Source: Deltaproteobacteria bacterium HGW-Deltaproteobacteria-8 | GTDB lineage: Bacteria > Desulfobacterota > Desulfovibrionia > Desulfovibrionales > Desulfovibrionaceae | Reading direction: 5' to 3' | Length of the DNA: 64,000 nt | NCBI GenBank assembly: GCA_002840405.1 | Contig: PHAR01000008.1 | Span: forward strand, 62,001-126,000 | In this document: positions 8,159 to 18,112 of the stretch, piece after piece | Numbering within the stretch: the first letter of the stretch is position 1 | How the letters are laid out: the number at the start of each line of letters is the position of its first letter | Notes under the pieces: generated by a model | What the model was told of the DNA's origin: nothing | What the model saw: the letters and a program-made list of their open reading frames with translations, nothing else | The model's database searches: none | Position numbers and translations under genes: made by a program

Positions 8159-10729
8159 TTACGGCTTGCGGATCATGTTCGGGTGGTGCAGGGAGTCGGT
8201 CTTGGCCACCTTGTGGCAGACCGCGCAGTTGCCCCGCGCGCCCATGGGCCGGGCCAGCTTCTGGTATTGCAGGGGCTGGATGTTGTCGCGATCAGCCCCG
8301 TAGGGATTGACCGCCGGGTAAAGCGCGTGCTGCGCGCCGTGGCAGGCCGGGCAGGACAGCGCGCCCATCTCGTCCAGGCGGCTCTTGAAGCGGTCCGGCG
8401 CGGCCTTGGTCCAGTTGCCGAAGGCGCGGCTGGGGTCTGGCGCTCCGAATTCCTGGTGGCAGGCCAGGCAGTCCGGGGTTTGGGCCCAGGCCGTGCGCGG
8501 CGGAATCTTGTCCTGCGGGCCGGACTGCGGGGTGATCTGGGAAAGCAGGCGCTTGGCCCCGCGCTTGTTTGTCTCCAGTTCGCGCTTGAGCAGACCCACG
8601 GCGTGGTCTTCCAGGGCGCCGTGGCAGGTGGTGCAGTCGAGGACCTGGCCATGCAGGCCGCGCAGGAAGCGGGTGGCGCCATCGGGCCGGCTGGGGTGGC
8701 AGCGAGCGCAGGACTCGGGCCCCTGGCCCTTGAGCGTGCTGGCATGGAAGCCGTGCAGCGCGGCCGAGATGCCCAGCAGTCCGTCCTTGCCCTCGGCGCC
8801 CGTGAGCGGGTCGGCGTGGCAGGAGGTGCAGGCCACGGTCTTGCCCGCCCTGACCTGGGACGCAAGGCTGGTGCGGTTCATGCGGTCGTGGATGCGCAGG
8901 ATGTTCTGGCCGGTCTCCGGGCTGATGCCCGCCCCGGTCACGCTGCCCGCCTTTGCGCCGCCGTGGCAGGAGGCGCAACCCACCTCGTCGGACACGGGCA
9001 GCACGGCCCTGGTGCGCGCCAGCACGGTCTTGGTGGCCGCGTCGCGGGCCTCCACCGTCACCAGCGGATAGGGGTTGAAGACCCCGGACGCGCCGCGCGG
9101 GCTGATGCGGATGGCCGGGGCCTGGAACCAGTCGCGGCCTTCGAGGATCTTCATGTCCACAGGCTGGCCGCCGCCCTCCTTGGCCCCTTCCACGGCGCAG
9201 GTCAGCTCCACGCCTTCGGTGACCTTGCTCGGCGAGTCGCCGCGCTTGATGAGCTGGGCCGAGAGTTCGGCCAGGGCCGGGCGCAGGGTGAACACCCCCT
9301 GGGACTCCACGATCATGTGCATGCCCAGGCCCGACCAGGCCAGGAGCACGTACTCGTCCTTCTGCGGGTCAAAGGCCGGGGCGGGCGTGGGCAGTTCGGC
9401 CAGGACCACCGGGGACTCGGCCACGGGCGGGATGCCCAGCAGCCCCTCGGTGAGGTACGCGGCCAGGGCCTCGCGCTCGGCCTTGTTGCCCACAAAGGGC
9501 GGCATGGCCGGGTTGGCCAGGTTCAGGGCTTCGAGCAGCCCGGCCAGGCCGTCGGCGGTGAGGGTGGCGGCCCAGGGCTTGATGTCGTTCATGGGGCCGC
9601 CGATAGAATGGCAGCTGGCGCACTGGTGCTGGAAGAGCTCCGCGCCAGCGGCCAGGCGGTTTTCCGGGGTGACGGACTTGATGCGCGCCCATTTGGCCTG
9701 GGCCAGGTAGCCCGCCTCGCCCACGGCCTTGTCCGCGCCGACCTGGATGCCGTTGGAGTAGGTGTGGCCATAGATGAGATAGGGCTTGCGCGCGGCCTCG
9801 CGCACGAACTCGAAGCTGCCGATGAGCCCCCAGCCCGTGAGCAGCACGCACAGTGCCAAGGGGAAGCGGACGGCCCTGGGCAGGCGCACGGCCAGGAGGA
9901 GCGCGCCAATGGCGGCGGCCGCGCCGAAGTACTGAAAGTCGCGCACAAAGCCCGTGATGCGGGCCGAGCGCAACAGCACCATCTGCTGCTGGGCGTCGGG
10001 CAGGGCCTTGATGTACCACCAGCCCGCAGCGAAGCAGACGAACAGCGGCAAGAGCGTCCAGGCCGCGGCCAGGCGCACCATGCGCTCGCGGGCGTCGCCC
10101 TGGTCGCCGTCCTCATCGGGGATGCGCGTGGCCGTGACAAAGCCGAACAGCCCGGCCAGGGTGAGGGAGATGGCCGTACGCAGCACGGCCTGGGGCCAGA
10201 AGGTGGGGTTGAAGAAGCCGTCCCAGAAATTGTGCGTGACCAGCCACTTGCCCGGGGTGAGCATAAAGCCCACGATGCCGTTGATGGTGAACAGCGAGAG
10301 CAGGGCGAAGAGGAAGTAGAGCCAGCCCATGCGGATGTGGTCGCGCGGGCTCAGGCGCTCGAAGCCGTAGTAGTACACCAGCAGGGCCACGATCTCGCAG
10401 AGGAAGAAGACCCATTCCGTGGCGAAGCCGTAGACGAAGGTCTTGATCAGCGTGCTCGTGGCCTGGGGCGACAAAAGCCCGATGATGAACCAGATGCCCA
10501 CGCCGGTGACGCCGCCCGCCACCATGGTGATGAGCAGGAAGAAGCGGGTGTGTTTCTTGACGTGCGCCAAGAGCGCCGGGCTGTTCTGCCTGCGCGCGTA
10601 GATCTCGGAGAGCGTCAGGTACAGGCCGCCGCCCACGGCGAAGTGGGCCAGGAACACATGGAAGGTGCCGATGAGCGCGATCCAGAAGCCGCCGCCCAGG
10701 GTGGTCAGGTGCCAGATGGGATATTCCAT
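8159..10729 (-). CDS. CydA-like membrane domain fused to an eight-haem cytochrome c region
   Basis: An 856-residue fusion. The first ~340 residues hold about eight to nine membrane helices with FHVFLAHFAVGGG near the N terminus, resembling the haem-ligating start of cytochrome bd subunit I. A CASCH site near residue 370 lies in a single-haem domain; from about 575 to the end there are seven more CxxCH sites (CASCH, CTSCH, CARCH, CTTCH, CLACH, CPACH, CAVCH), eight in all. The middle region (470-570) is beta-rich without haem sites. The c haems should face the periplasm. It starts 6 bp after a second CydA-like gene, so the two probably make one complex. Likely role: electron exchange between a membrane or periplasmic donor and c haems; oxygen as substrate is unproven. 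It resembles the atypical bd-family members that carry c haems. Confidence 0.7.
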   Translation of the reverse strand: MEYPIWHLTTLGGGFWIALIGTFHVFLAHFAVGGGLYLTLSEIYARRQNSPALLAHVKKHTRFFLLITMVAGGVTGVGIWFIIGLLSPQATSTLIKTFVYGFATEWVFFLCEIVALLVYYYGFERLSPRDHIRMGWLYFLFALLSLFTINGIVGFMLTPGKWLVTHNFWDGFFNPTFWPQAVLRTAISLTLAGLFGFVTATRIPDEDGDQGDARERMVRLAAAWTLLPLFVCFAAGWWYIKALPDAQQQMVLLRSARITGFVRDFQYFGAAAAIGALLLAVRLPRAVRFPLALCVLLTGWGLIGSFEFVREAARKPYLIYGHTYSNGIQVGADKAVGEAGYLAQAKWARIKSVTPENRLAAGAELFQHQCASCHSIGGPMNDIKPWAATLTADGLAGLLEALNLANPAMPPFVGNKAEREALAAYLTEGLLGIPPVAESPVVLAELPTPAPAFDPQKDEYVLLAWSGLGMHMIVESQGVFTLRPALAELSAQLIKRGDSPSKVTEGVELTCAVEGAKEGGGQPVDMKILEGRDWFQAPAIRISPRGASGVFNPYPLVTVEARDAATKTVLARTRAVLPVSDEVGCASCHGGAKAGSVTGAGISPETGQNILRIHDRMNRTSLASQVRAGKTVACTSCHADPLTGAEGKDGLLGISAALHGFHASTLKGQGPESCARCHPSRPDGATRFLRGLHGQVLDCTTCHGALEDHAVGLLKRELETNKRGAKRLLSQITPQSGPQDKIPPRTAWAQTPDCLACHQEFGAPDPSRAFGNWTKAAPDRFKSRLDEMGALSCPACHGAQHALYPAVNPYGADRDNIQPLQYQKLARPMGARGNCAVCHKVAKTDSLHHPNMIRKP

Positions 10730-10735
10730 GGCGTG

Positions 10736-11779
10736 CTACCCCCTCCCTGCGGATTTCGTGTACACCCGGAGCATGTAGGCGATGGCCGCCAGGCCGAAGG
10801 CCAGGGCCAGGACGAACGCGAGCAGCGGCGTGTTGTCAGGCGTCACCGGGAGCGTTGCCGGCGTGAAGTGCGGGGCCAGGGTCAGCAGGCGCACCTGGGC
10901 GCGGGTGGCGGCCATGAGCGCCACGGAGAACACCAAAAGCCAGGCCGCCGCGCCGGGCTGCTTCTTCAGGCCCATCAGCAGCGCGGCCAGACCGGCCAGC
11001 ACCCCGGCGGCCAAAAGCGACGAGGCCAGGCGATCACGGCCCATGAAGGCCAGCATCACCGGGCGCGGCAGGGCCATGAGCAGCCACGCGCCCACCAGGA
11101 ACTGGGCCATGGTCAGGCGCGTGAACCACTTGAGGCCATGCTCCACCCAGTCCAGGCGGCGCTTCTTGACGCCGATGAGCGCCGCGTACAGCCCGGCCAC
11201 GGCCGGGGCGGCCAGGAGCATGTGCGCGTAGCGCGCCCACAGCGTCGGGTCGGACACGTTCAGGAAGCTGCCGGTGGGGTTCTGGGCGTAGGCGCCCCAG
11301 GCCTCGAGCCGGAGCATCAGCGTCATGTTGTTGGACAGGAGAAATCCGGTGTACAGGAGCATGCCAAGGGAGAGCCCCAGGGCCAGGCGCGAGAGCCCGG
11401 GCGCGGACTCGAACTTGGCGTCGCTCACGTACAGGCAGTAGTAGCCGAGGATGACGGCCGCAATGGCCGAGAGCCACCACCCGGCCATGAGCACCGAACT
11501 GGTGTACAAGAACTGGCCGTAGAGCACCTGCACGAACAAAAGCGGGGCCACGCCGAAGTTGATCTGCAGGGCCAGGGTGGTGGGCAACCGGTGGCCCAGC
11601 TCCCGCGCAAGGTCGCGCTGGCGGCCCGTGATGCGCCCGTAAAGCGCAATGGCGGCGGAGCCCACCGTGAGGTTCATGAACAGCACGTGCAGAATGAACG
11701 TGAGCAATAAGAGGGCTTCAAGCCAACCCCAGGGGGAGGGGATGGCCTCGGCCGCCGGGATGAGCCGGGCGAGGTCCAT
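10736..11779 (-). CDS. CydA-like integral membrane protein, partner of the cytochrome fusion
   Basis: A 347-residue polytopic membrane protein with about nine hydrophobic helices and no CxxCH site. The stretch HVLFMNLTVGSAAIAL resembles the first CydA helix with its His. The start at 11779 is preferred because AGGAGA (minus strand, 11791-11786) is 6 nt upstream; the ATG at 11785 would abut that site, and longer frames overlap the promoter region. With the downstream fusion protein it gives two bd-I-like subunits, an arrangement known in divergent bd-type complexes. It is transcribed away from coaX. Function in quinone or cytochrome c electron transfer is inferred. Confidence 0.65.
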   Translation of the reverse strand: MDLARLIPAAEAIPSPWGWLEALLLLTFILHVLFMNLTVGSAAIALYGRITGRQRDLARELGHRLPTTLALQINFGVAPLLFVQVLYGQFLYTSSVLMAGWWLSAIAAVILGYYCLYVSDAKFESAPGLSRLALGLSLGMLLYTGFLLSNNMTLMLRLEAWGAYAQNPTGSFLNVSDPTLWARYAHMLLAAPAVAGLYAALIGVKKRRLDWVEHGLKWFTRLTMAQFLVGAWLLMALPRPVMLAFMGRDRLASSLLAAGVLAGLAALLMGLKKQPGAAAWLLVFSVALMAATRAQVRLLTLAPHFTPATLPVTPDNTPLLAFVLALAFGLAAIAYMLRVYTKSAGRG

Positions 11780-11900
11780 GCGCATTCTCCTTGACGGATT
11801 TCTATTCCACGGCAATACACGCGGAGGCGGATGCTGGCAATGAATACGTACATTCCCTGGCTCTGACACCGCTTCTCCCAACCCCAGACAAGGACAGCTC

Positions 11901-12725
11901 ATGGACACCGTGCTCCTGCTCGACGTGGGCAACACCAACGTGAAGATCGGCCTGGCCCAGCCCGGACACGGGCTCGTCAGCACCTATGCGCTGCCCAGCG
12001 CGCCCACCGGGAACGTCGGCACCGCCGACGAATGGGGCCTCAAGCTGCTGGAGATCTGCCGCGCCGAGGGCGTGGATCCCGGCGAGGTCATCGACATCGT
12101 GGCCTCCTCCGTGGTGCCGCCCATGAACCCCGTGCTCACCCGCGCGGCCGCGCGTTTCTTTGGCCAGCCCGGCCAGAACATCCGCTTCGTGCCGGACGAC
12201 ATCAAGCTCGGCATCGAGAACCGCTACGCCCGGCCCCAGGAGGTCGGCGCGGACCGGCTGGTGACGGCCTTTGCCGCACGCGCCGCCTGCCCGGCCCACA
12301 CCCTCATCGTGGTCGACTTCGGCACGGCCACCACCTTTGACTGCGTGCAGGGGGGCGCATACCTGGGCGGGCTCATCTGCCCCGGCGTGCTGTCCTCGGC
12401 CCGTGCGCTGGCCACCGGCACGGCCAAGCTGCCGCACATCACCCTGGAAATAGAGCAGCCGGAGGGCCAGGCCGAGGCCTGCCTGCACATCGGCCGCAGC
12501 ACGGCCCAGAGCCTGAACCAGGGGCTGCTCTTCGGCTTCGCGGCCATGGTCGAGGGCCTGGCCGCCCGCCTGGCGGCCACCCTCGGAGTGGGCCCGGGCG
12601 ATGCCCACGTCATCGCCACCGGCGGCTTCGCCAAGGCCATCGCCAGGCTCTGCCCGGCCATCGACGAGGTGCGCGAGGACCTGCTGCTCGACGGCCTGTT
12701 CCTGGCCTGGAAGACGACACGCTGA
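11901..12725 (+). CDS. coaX: Type III pantothenate kinase
   Basis: CoaX phosphorylates pantothenate, the first step of coenzyme A synthesis, in the cytoplasm. The 274-residue sequence shows the ASKHA-fold phosphate motif DVGNTN at 8-13, GADRL near 116 and VVDFGTATTFD near 137-147 with the catalytic Asp of PHOSPHATE-2; TGGFAK near 240 is the adenosine motif. Type III kinases are insensitive to CoA feedback and need a monovalent cation. It is divergent from the cytochrome operon across a 121-bp gap. eno follows 177 bp downstream. panB, from the same pathway, lies far away at 62.4 kb. Confidence 0.93.
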   Translation: MDTVLLLDVGNTNVKIGLAQPGHGLVSTYALPSAPTGNVGTADEWGLKLLEICRAEGVDPGEVIDIVASSVVPPMNPVLTRAAARFFGQPGQNIRFVPDDIKLGIENRYARPQEVGADRLVTAFAARAACPAHTLIVVDFGTATTFDCVQGGAYLGGLICPGVLSSARALATGTAKLPHITLEIEQPEGQAEACLHIGRSTAQSLNQGLLFGFAAMVEGLAARLAATLGVGPGDAHVIATGGFAKAIARLCPAIDEVREDLLLDGLFLAWKTTR

Positions 12726-12763
12726 AACGGGGCGCTGAAGCGGGAAATGTTGCAGGAATGCAT

Positions 12764-14486
<1,723 letters not shown>

Positions 14487-14593
14487 CTTTCTCTAAATAA
14501 TATCAGCGCAATATCGCGACGATCATCCGTGGCGAAGGACATGGCGTATGCCCCAACCCTCACCGCGCCCATGAGGGCACAAGGGCACACCCA

Positions 14594-14857
14594 TCAACTG
14601 AGCGAATTTGTTCGCCATAATGTACAGCCGCCCAGGACTATCCTGAATAGGGAGGAGAAGACGGATACCGATTCCGGGGGCGGAAAGTATTCCACAACCT
14701 TTTCCCCATCCCATCTGCATTTTCCTTTGTTCCCAATCAATTGATGCCATTGCTCAACTGAGACAGGGACGGCCTCCTTTGGAATGCTCTGGTGGATAAC
14801 CGGTGTGTAGAACCCTTTTGGCAGCCCGTTGGCGTCGAACACCGCAAACACCTGCAT
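14594..14857 (-). pseudogene. Prophage tail-fibre-assembly-like gene remnant
   Basis: An 87-residue frame starting at the ATG at 14857. The first ~60 residues (MQVFAVFDANGLPKGFYTP, then IPKEAVPVSVEQW and RWDGEKVVEYFPPP) match the N-terminal repeat seen in small tail-fibre-assembly or tail-chaperone proteins of Desulfovibrio-type prophages. After PPP the sequence changes to an unrelated hydrophobic tail, so the gene looks truncated. No other phage gene is nearby. Local base composition is more AT-rich than in flanking genes, consistent with a transferred islet. The remaining non-coding sequence from 14487 to 15152 shows nothing else I can support. Confidence 0.5.
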
Positions 14858-15152
14858 CGGCACCCCCCATACATCTCTTATAAATACCAATACTAAGATA
14901 CTGGATTTGCAGGTGTTTGTAAATACGCACCGTGGAAAAACACTTCCGCCATCCCTGCACAGATGACGACAACTTTGCCCGCTTTCGAGGCAGCGGAAAA
15001 CACGCTTTTCAACATCACCAAGCATCAAGCCTTCCTTCCTCCAGGAGGGGCAGCCCGTGCCAGTTCACAAAGCTCAGCACCGTCCAGCAAGCAGGAAAGC
15101 GTTGGACCGTCTGGAGGCCCCTGCCGAAAGGCGGAGAAATCATTGCGCCGTA

Positions 15153-15181
15153 TTGACAAGCACTCCACTTAACAATATTTT
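15153..15181 (+). promoter_or_regulatory. Strong promoter placed for a leaderless transcript
   Basis: TTGACA at 15153-15158, a 17-bp spacer and TATTTT at 15176-15181. The ATG of the beta-lactamase gene is at 15187, so the expected start point coincides with the A of the ATG. There is no Shine-Dalgarno sequence in the T-rich stretch before the ATG. Confidence 0.6.
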
Positions 15182-15186
15182 TTGCC

Positions 15187-16005
15187 ATGAACCACCGCCC
15201 CCTGCTCCTCGCCCTGGCCCTGTGCCTGCTCCCGGCCCTGTCCTTCGCCGCCGACACCACCCGCCCGGACCTCGCGCCGCTCTTCGCCGAGCGCGGGCTG
15301 AACGGCTGCTTCGTGGTGCAGAAGGGCGCGGACACCATCCGCGTGAACACGCAGCGCGCGGCCACAGCCTTCCGGCCCGCCTCCACCTTCAAGATCGTCA
15401 ACGCCCTGGTGGCGCTTGAAAGCGGCGTGGCTCCGGACACGGACTTCCTGCTGCCCTGGGACGGCGTGACGCGCGAGGTGGCGGCCTGGAACCACAACCT
15501 GACCCTGGAGCAGGCCTTCCGCGCCTCCGCCGTCTGGTATTTCATGGAGATCGGCAGACACAACGGCCGTGAGCGCCTGGGCGCGGCCATGCGCGCGCTG
15601 GCCTACGGCAACGCCGACGCTTCCGGCTCGGACAAATTCTGGCTCGACGGGCCGCTCCGCATCAGCGCGGACGAACAGGTGCGCTTTCTGGACCGCGCGG
15701 CGCGCGGCGAGGTGCCCTTTTCCACGCGCAACCTGGGCCTGCTGCGGCGGATGATGCTTCTGGACAAGGGGCCGGACTGGGCGCTCTATGCCAAGACCGG
15801 CCTGGCGACCAGGGGCGGCGGGGTTGACGATGCCCCGGTGGGCTGGCTGGTGGGCTTTGTGGAGCGCGGGGGCGCGACCTGTCCTTTCGCCCTGAACATC
15901 AGCCCCCAGGGCGGCGCCGCGCCCGGTGCGGACTTCGGCCCGGCGCGCCTGGAGCTGGCCCGCGCGCTGCTGGCGAAGCTCGGCGTCCTTCCCCCTAAAG
16001 AATAG
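15187..16005 (+). CDS. Class D (OXA-type) beta-lactamase
   Basis: A 272-residue secreted serine beta-lactamase. A signal peptide (about 1-21, cut after LSFA) is followed by all class D motifs: S66-T-F-K69 (nucleophile Ser, lysine that is carbamylated in the family), S114-A-V116, Y140-G-N142, FWLDGPLRIS at 151-160 and K203-T-G205. These residues predict a catalytically competent periplasmic enzyme that opens beta-lactam rings. It differs from mobile OXA enzymes and carries no adjacent mobile element, so it is probably a chromosomal family member. It sits in a compositionally odd islet next to a phage remnant. Expression is probably from the promoter at 15153-15181 as a leaderless mRNA. Confidence 0.9.
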   Translation: MNHRPLLLALALCLLPALSFAADTTRPDLAPLFAERGLNGCFVVQKGADTIRVNTQRAATAFRPASTFKIVNALVALESGVAPDTDFLLPWDGVTREVAAWNHNLTLEQAFRASAVWYFMEIGRHNGRERLGAAMRALAYGNADASGSDKFWLDGPLRISADEQVRFLDRAARGEVPFSTRNLGLLRRMMLLDKGPDWALYAKTGLATRGGGVDDAPVGWLVGFVERGGATCPFALNISPQGGAAPGADFGPARLELARALLAKLGVLPPKE

Positions 16006-16225
16006 CGTACGAACCACCTGAAAGGCCCGCGCCTCTGTTGCACACCAGGCTGGGGTGCTATTTTTGCGCCCCAAGCCCACCTTGTCGTTCACTCCCCCGC
16101 TTGCAGATCAATACAACGCCGCAGTGCAGCGGGAGCAGATATCAGCTCCCTTTACATTCTGCCGAAGAAGGCGGAGTATTCCAGAATGGGCAAAAGCCCG
16201 CATCCTGCAACGAGGAGCAGAACAT

Positions 16226-16606
16226 ATGGGTTACGAGACATCCTTCACCAAGATAGAGAACGAGCTGACGCCGGACTTTCGCGACCGCATGAAGGGCGCT
16301 GAAGGCGTGGCGGACGTGCAGAAGATCTACGCCGAATTCGTGCGCGAGATGCTCAGCCGCCTCACCGGCGCCGAGGTCGTGCTCGACGAGGGCGATGTGC
16401 GGGTCGACCCGGAGGTCGAGGGCGGCATTGTTCTCGGCCCAGGCATCACCCAGAACCCGGACTTCCATAAATTCTTCGAGCGCTCGGACCTTCCGGACAT
16501 CCTGCGCCGCCAGGGCCAGCACGCTGCCAACAAAATCACGCATCTGGACGGCCACTCCGAACGCGATCAGGCCAAGATTTTCCCCAGGCCCAACCGCAGG
16601 GGCTAG
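16226..16606 (+). CDS. Hypothetical protein, 126 residues
   Basis: I do not recognise this family. The protein is acidic and soluble, with a helical N-terminal half (ADVQKIYAEFVREMLSRL) and a conserved-looking VVLDEGDVRVDPEVEGGIVLGPG segment that could form strands, and ends in a basic NRRG. No signal peptide or membrane helix is seen. The ATG at 16226 is preferred over upstream in-frame starts because GAGGAG at 16212-16217 is well spaced. A clear terminator follows at 16664-16706. The 220-bp gap before it (16006-16225) contains only a small GGGGTGC/GCGCCCC hairpin at about 16053-16073 that may end the beta-lactamase transcript. Confidence 0.6.
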   Translation: MGYETSFTKIENELTPDFRDRMKGAEGVADVQKIYAEFVREMLSRLTGAEVVLDEGDVRVDPEVEGGIVLGPGITQNPDFHKFFERSDLPDILRRQGQHAANKITHLDGHSERDQAKIFPRPNRRG

Positions 16607-16663
16607 CCAAGCGCGCGAAGCTCGGCATTTTGCCGCCGAACTCGCCGGTTCTCCGAGCAGCCG

Positions 16664-16706
16664 AAAAGGCCCAGCCCGGTCGCACGACCAGGCTGGGCCT
16701 TTTTCT
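16664..16706. terminator. Rho-independent terminator, probably bidirectional
   Basis: AAAAGGCCCAGCC pairs with GGCTGGGCCTTTTT around a short GC-containing loop. It lies between the hypothetical gene (plus strand) and the convergent amidase gene (minus strand) and has A- and T-runs on both sides. Confidence 0.85.
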
Positions 16707-16730
16707 TCCCTTGGGCCGGACCTGTCCGCC

Positions 16731-17357
16731 CTACTTGATGTTGCCCACCTCCACCAGGTCAGGACAGCGCTCCAGGTCGCCGGGTGTGACGAAATCCGCC
16801 ACATAGCCGCGCAGACCCTCTAAAAGCCCGCTGCTGTCGCTGGTGTCGAGGAACAGCGACAGGACCTCGGCGTGCCGGTCCGGCGCAGTCACGCGCAGCA
16901 GCTGGGCGGCGAGGCGCTCCACCGAGTGCTGCAGCTCGACTGAGGCCGTGAAGGGCTCTTCCATGAGCGCAAGGCTCTTGACGGACGGTTGCGCCGCCTC
17001 GTCCAGGTATTGCTGGATGAGCACCGCCACCTGCCCCTCGTCCACCGGTCCGGGTGCGGGCTCCTGCATGGCGCTCCGGGCCTCATCCCGGCTCAGCCCC
17101 AGGCCCACGAACGCGGGCATGGGCCCCTGTGCCAGCAGCTGGTCCAGCAGGCTGCCCGCTTCCACGCCCGGCACGACGCGGGGCCTGTCCAGCAGGCCGA
17201 GATTGGGCTCCTGGTAGCAGCGGAACACGAACTCCGAGCAGATCATGGGCTGCTTGCCGCCGTGGAGCGGGTCCACAAGGAGGCTGGCCATGCTGTCGAA
17301 GATCTTGCGCAGCAGGGCGTCCAGCACGTGATTCACGTGGATTTTGCGCACCAGCAC
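16731..17357 (-). pseudogene. C-terminal part of a frameshifted permuted papain-like (YiiX/NlpC-P60-type) protein
   Basis: This 208-codon frame starts formally at a GTG (17357) and carries MICSEFVFRCYQEP, with C40 as the expected catalytic cysteine of permuted NlpC/P60-like (YiiX/YaeF) amidases. The matching catalytic His lies in the separate frame at 17333-17710. The two frames overlap by 25 bp in different phases. Restoring one base (a G in the minus-strand CCTG-TGCTGG near 17357) would join them into one protein of about 335 residues. The C-terminal ~120 residues are acidic and not recognised. Either a 1-bp deletion or a sequencing error is likely. Confidence 0.65.
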
Positions 17358-17710
17358 AGGATCACCAGCATGAAGATGTTCTCGATGGCATAGCGGTTGT
17401 GCTCGTCCAGATACTTATTGGCCACGGCCAGGACCTTGACCCGAGCCGGGTCGGGCAGGCCCGCCTTCAGTCTGCGCGCCTGGACCTCGGAGCTGTCCGC
17501 GATGCTGACGTCGAGCCCGCGCGCGATGATGCCCTCCTTGACCAGGGCCTCGCCCACGGCGGGCTGCCCCTGGATCAGCCGGCCCAGGTTCAGCCCGGCG
17601 TGGCTGTAGTGCGACCTGTCCCAGAAGATGATGAGCTTGCCGAAGATGCTGGTGCCCCTGTAGAGCAGCACGTCTGCGGGTTGAAGCCCGCTTGCTGGAA
17701 GCGTGGACAT
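17333..17710 (-). pseudogene. N-terminal part of the same frameshifted papain-like protein
   Basis: A 125-codon frame starting at the ATG at 17710, preceded by GGGAGA at good spacing. It holds PADVLLYRG and DRSHYSHAGLNLG, with H37 as the expected catalytic His of permuted papain-fold amidases, then IENIFMLVIL, a hydrophobic helix cut off by the frameshift. Without the downstream Cys frame it cannot be active. Family members hydrolyse amide or lipid bonds; the substrate here is unknown. No signal peptide is seen at the chosen start. Confidence 0.65.
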
Positions 17711-18112
17711 GGCGGTTCTCCCTGGCTGGCGCCGGCTTGAGTCATGCCGAAACACACGTATCAGCCACACGATATGTCACAGACAACGGGACCAGGCAAG
17801 CCTCCGCCGTTCCAGGGCGGGGGCTATTTCTTTGTGCATGTTGGCCCGGTTATAATGCCACCCCTTTTGGTCCCAAGATTTTTTCTGGACATTCCCACCC
17901 GGTAGTGCTGTATATTGTCCCAAATTTTATTCGCCAGCGTCCAACCGGAGGCCGGCTGGCGCGATCAGCTACCGTCAACACATGCCGGGAAGGGCACTGT
18001 TGCGCCAAAAATTGGCTGGCAGTGCGCGCGGCATGTCCGGAAAGGAGGTTTGCCTGGGGTTAGATATCGGCTGGCGGCAATGCTGTGATCCCAATCAAGG
18101 AGGCAAAGGCAC
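17711..18112. promoter_or_regulatory. Intergenic region with candidate promoter for the YeiH-family gene
   Basis: This 400-bp divergent region holds a possible plus-strand promoter, TGGACA at 17886-17891 with TGTATATT at 17909-17916 (17-19 bp). The implied leader is nearly 200 nt and contains short complementary stretches (for example GGCTGGC repeats at about 17951, 18011 and 18069), but I could not match it to a known riboswitch class. AAGGAGG at 18098-18104 is the ribosome site of the next gene. Confidence 0.4.

Noticed and set aside
8183-11710. A very long plus-strand open frame (over 1100 codons) opposite the cytochrome genes
   Set aside because: It is the antisense shadow of GC-rich genes: composition is biased to Gly, Ala, Val, Gln and His, no domain is visible, and the minus strand has CxxCH motifs and membrane helices.
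17917-18112. Riboswitch in the leader of the YeiH-family gene
   Set aside because: Some complementary stretches exist, but I could match no known class and no clear terminator or sequestering stem.
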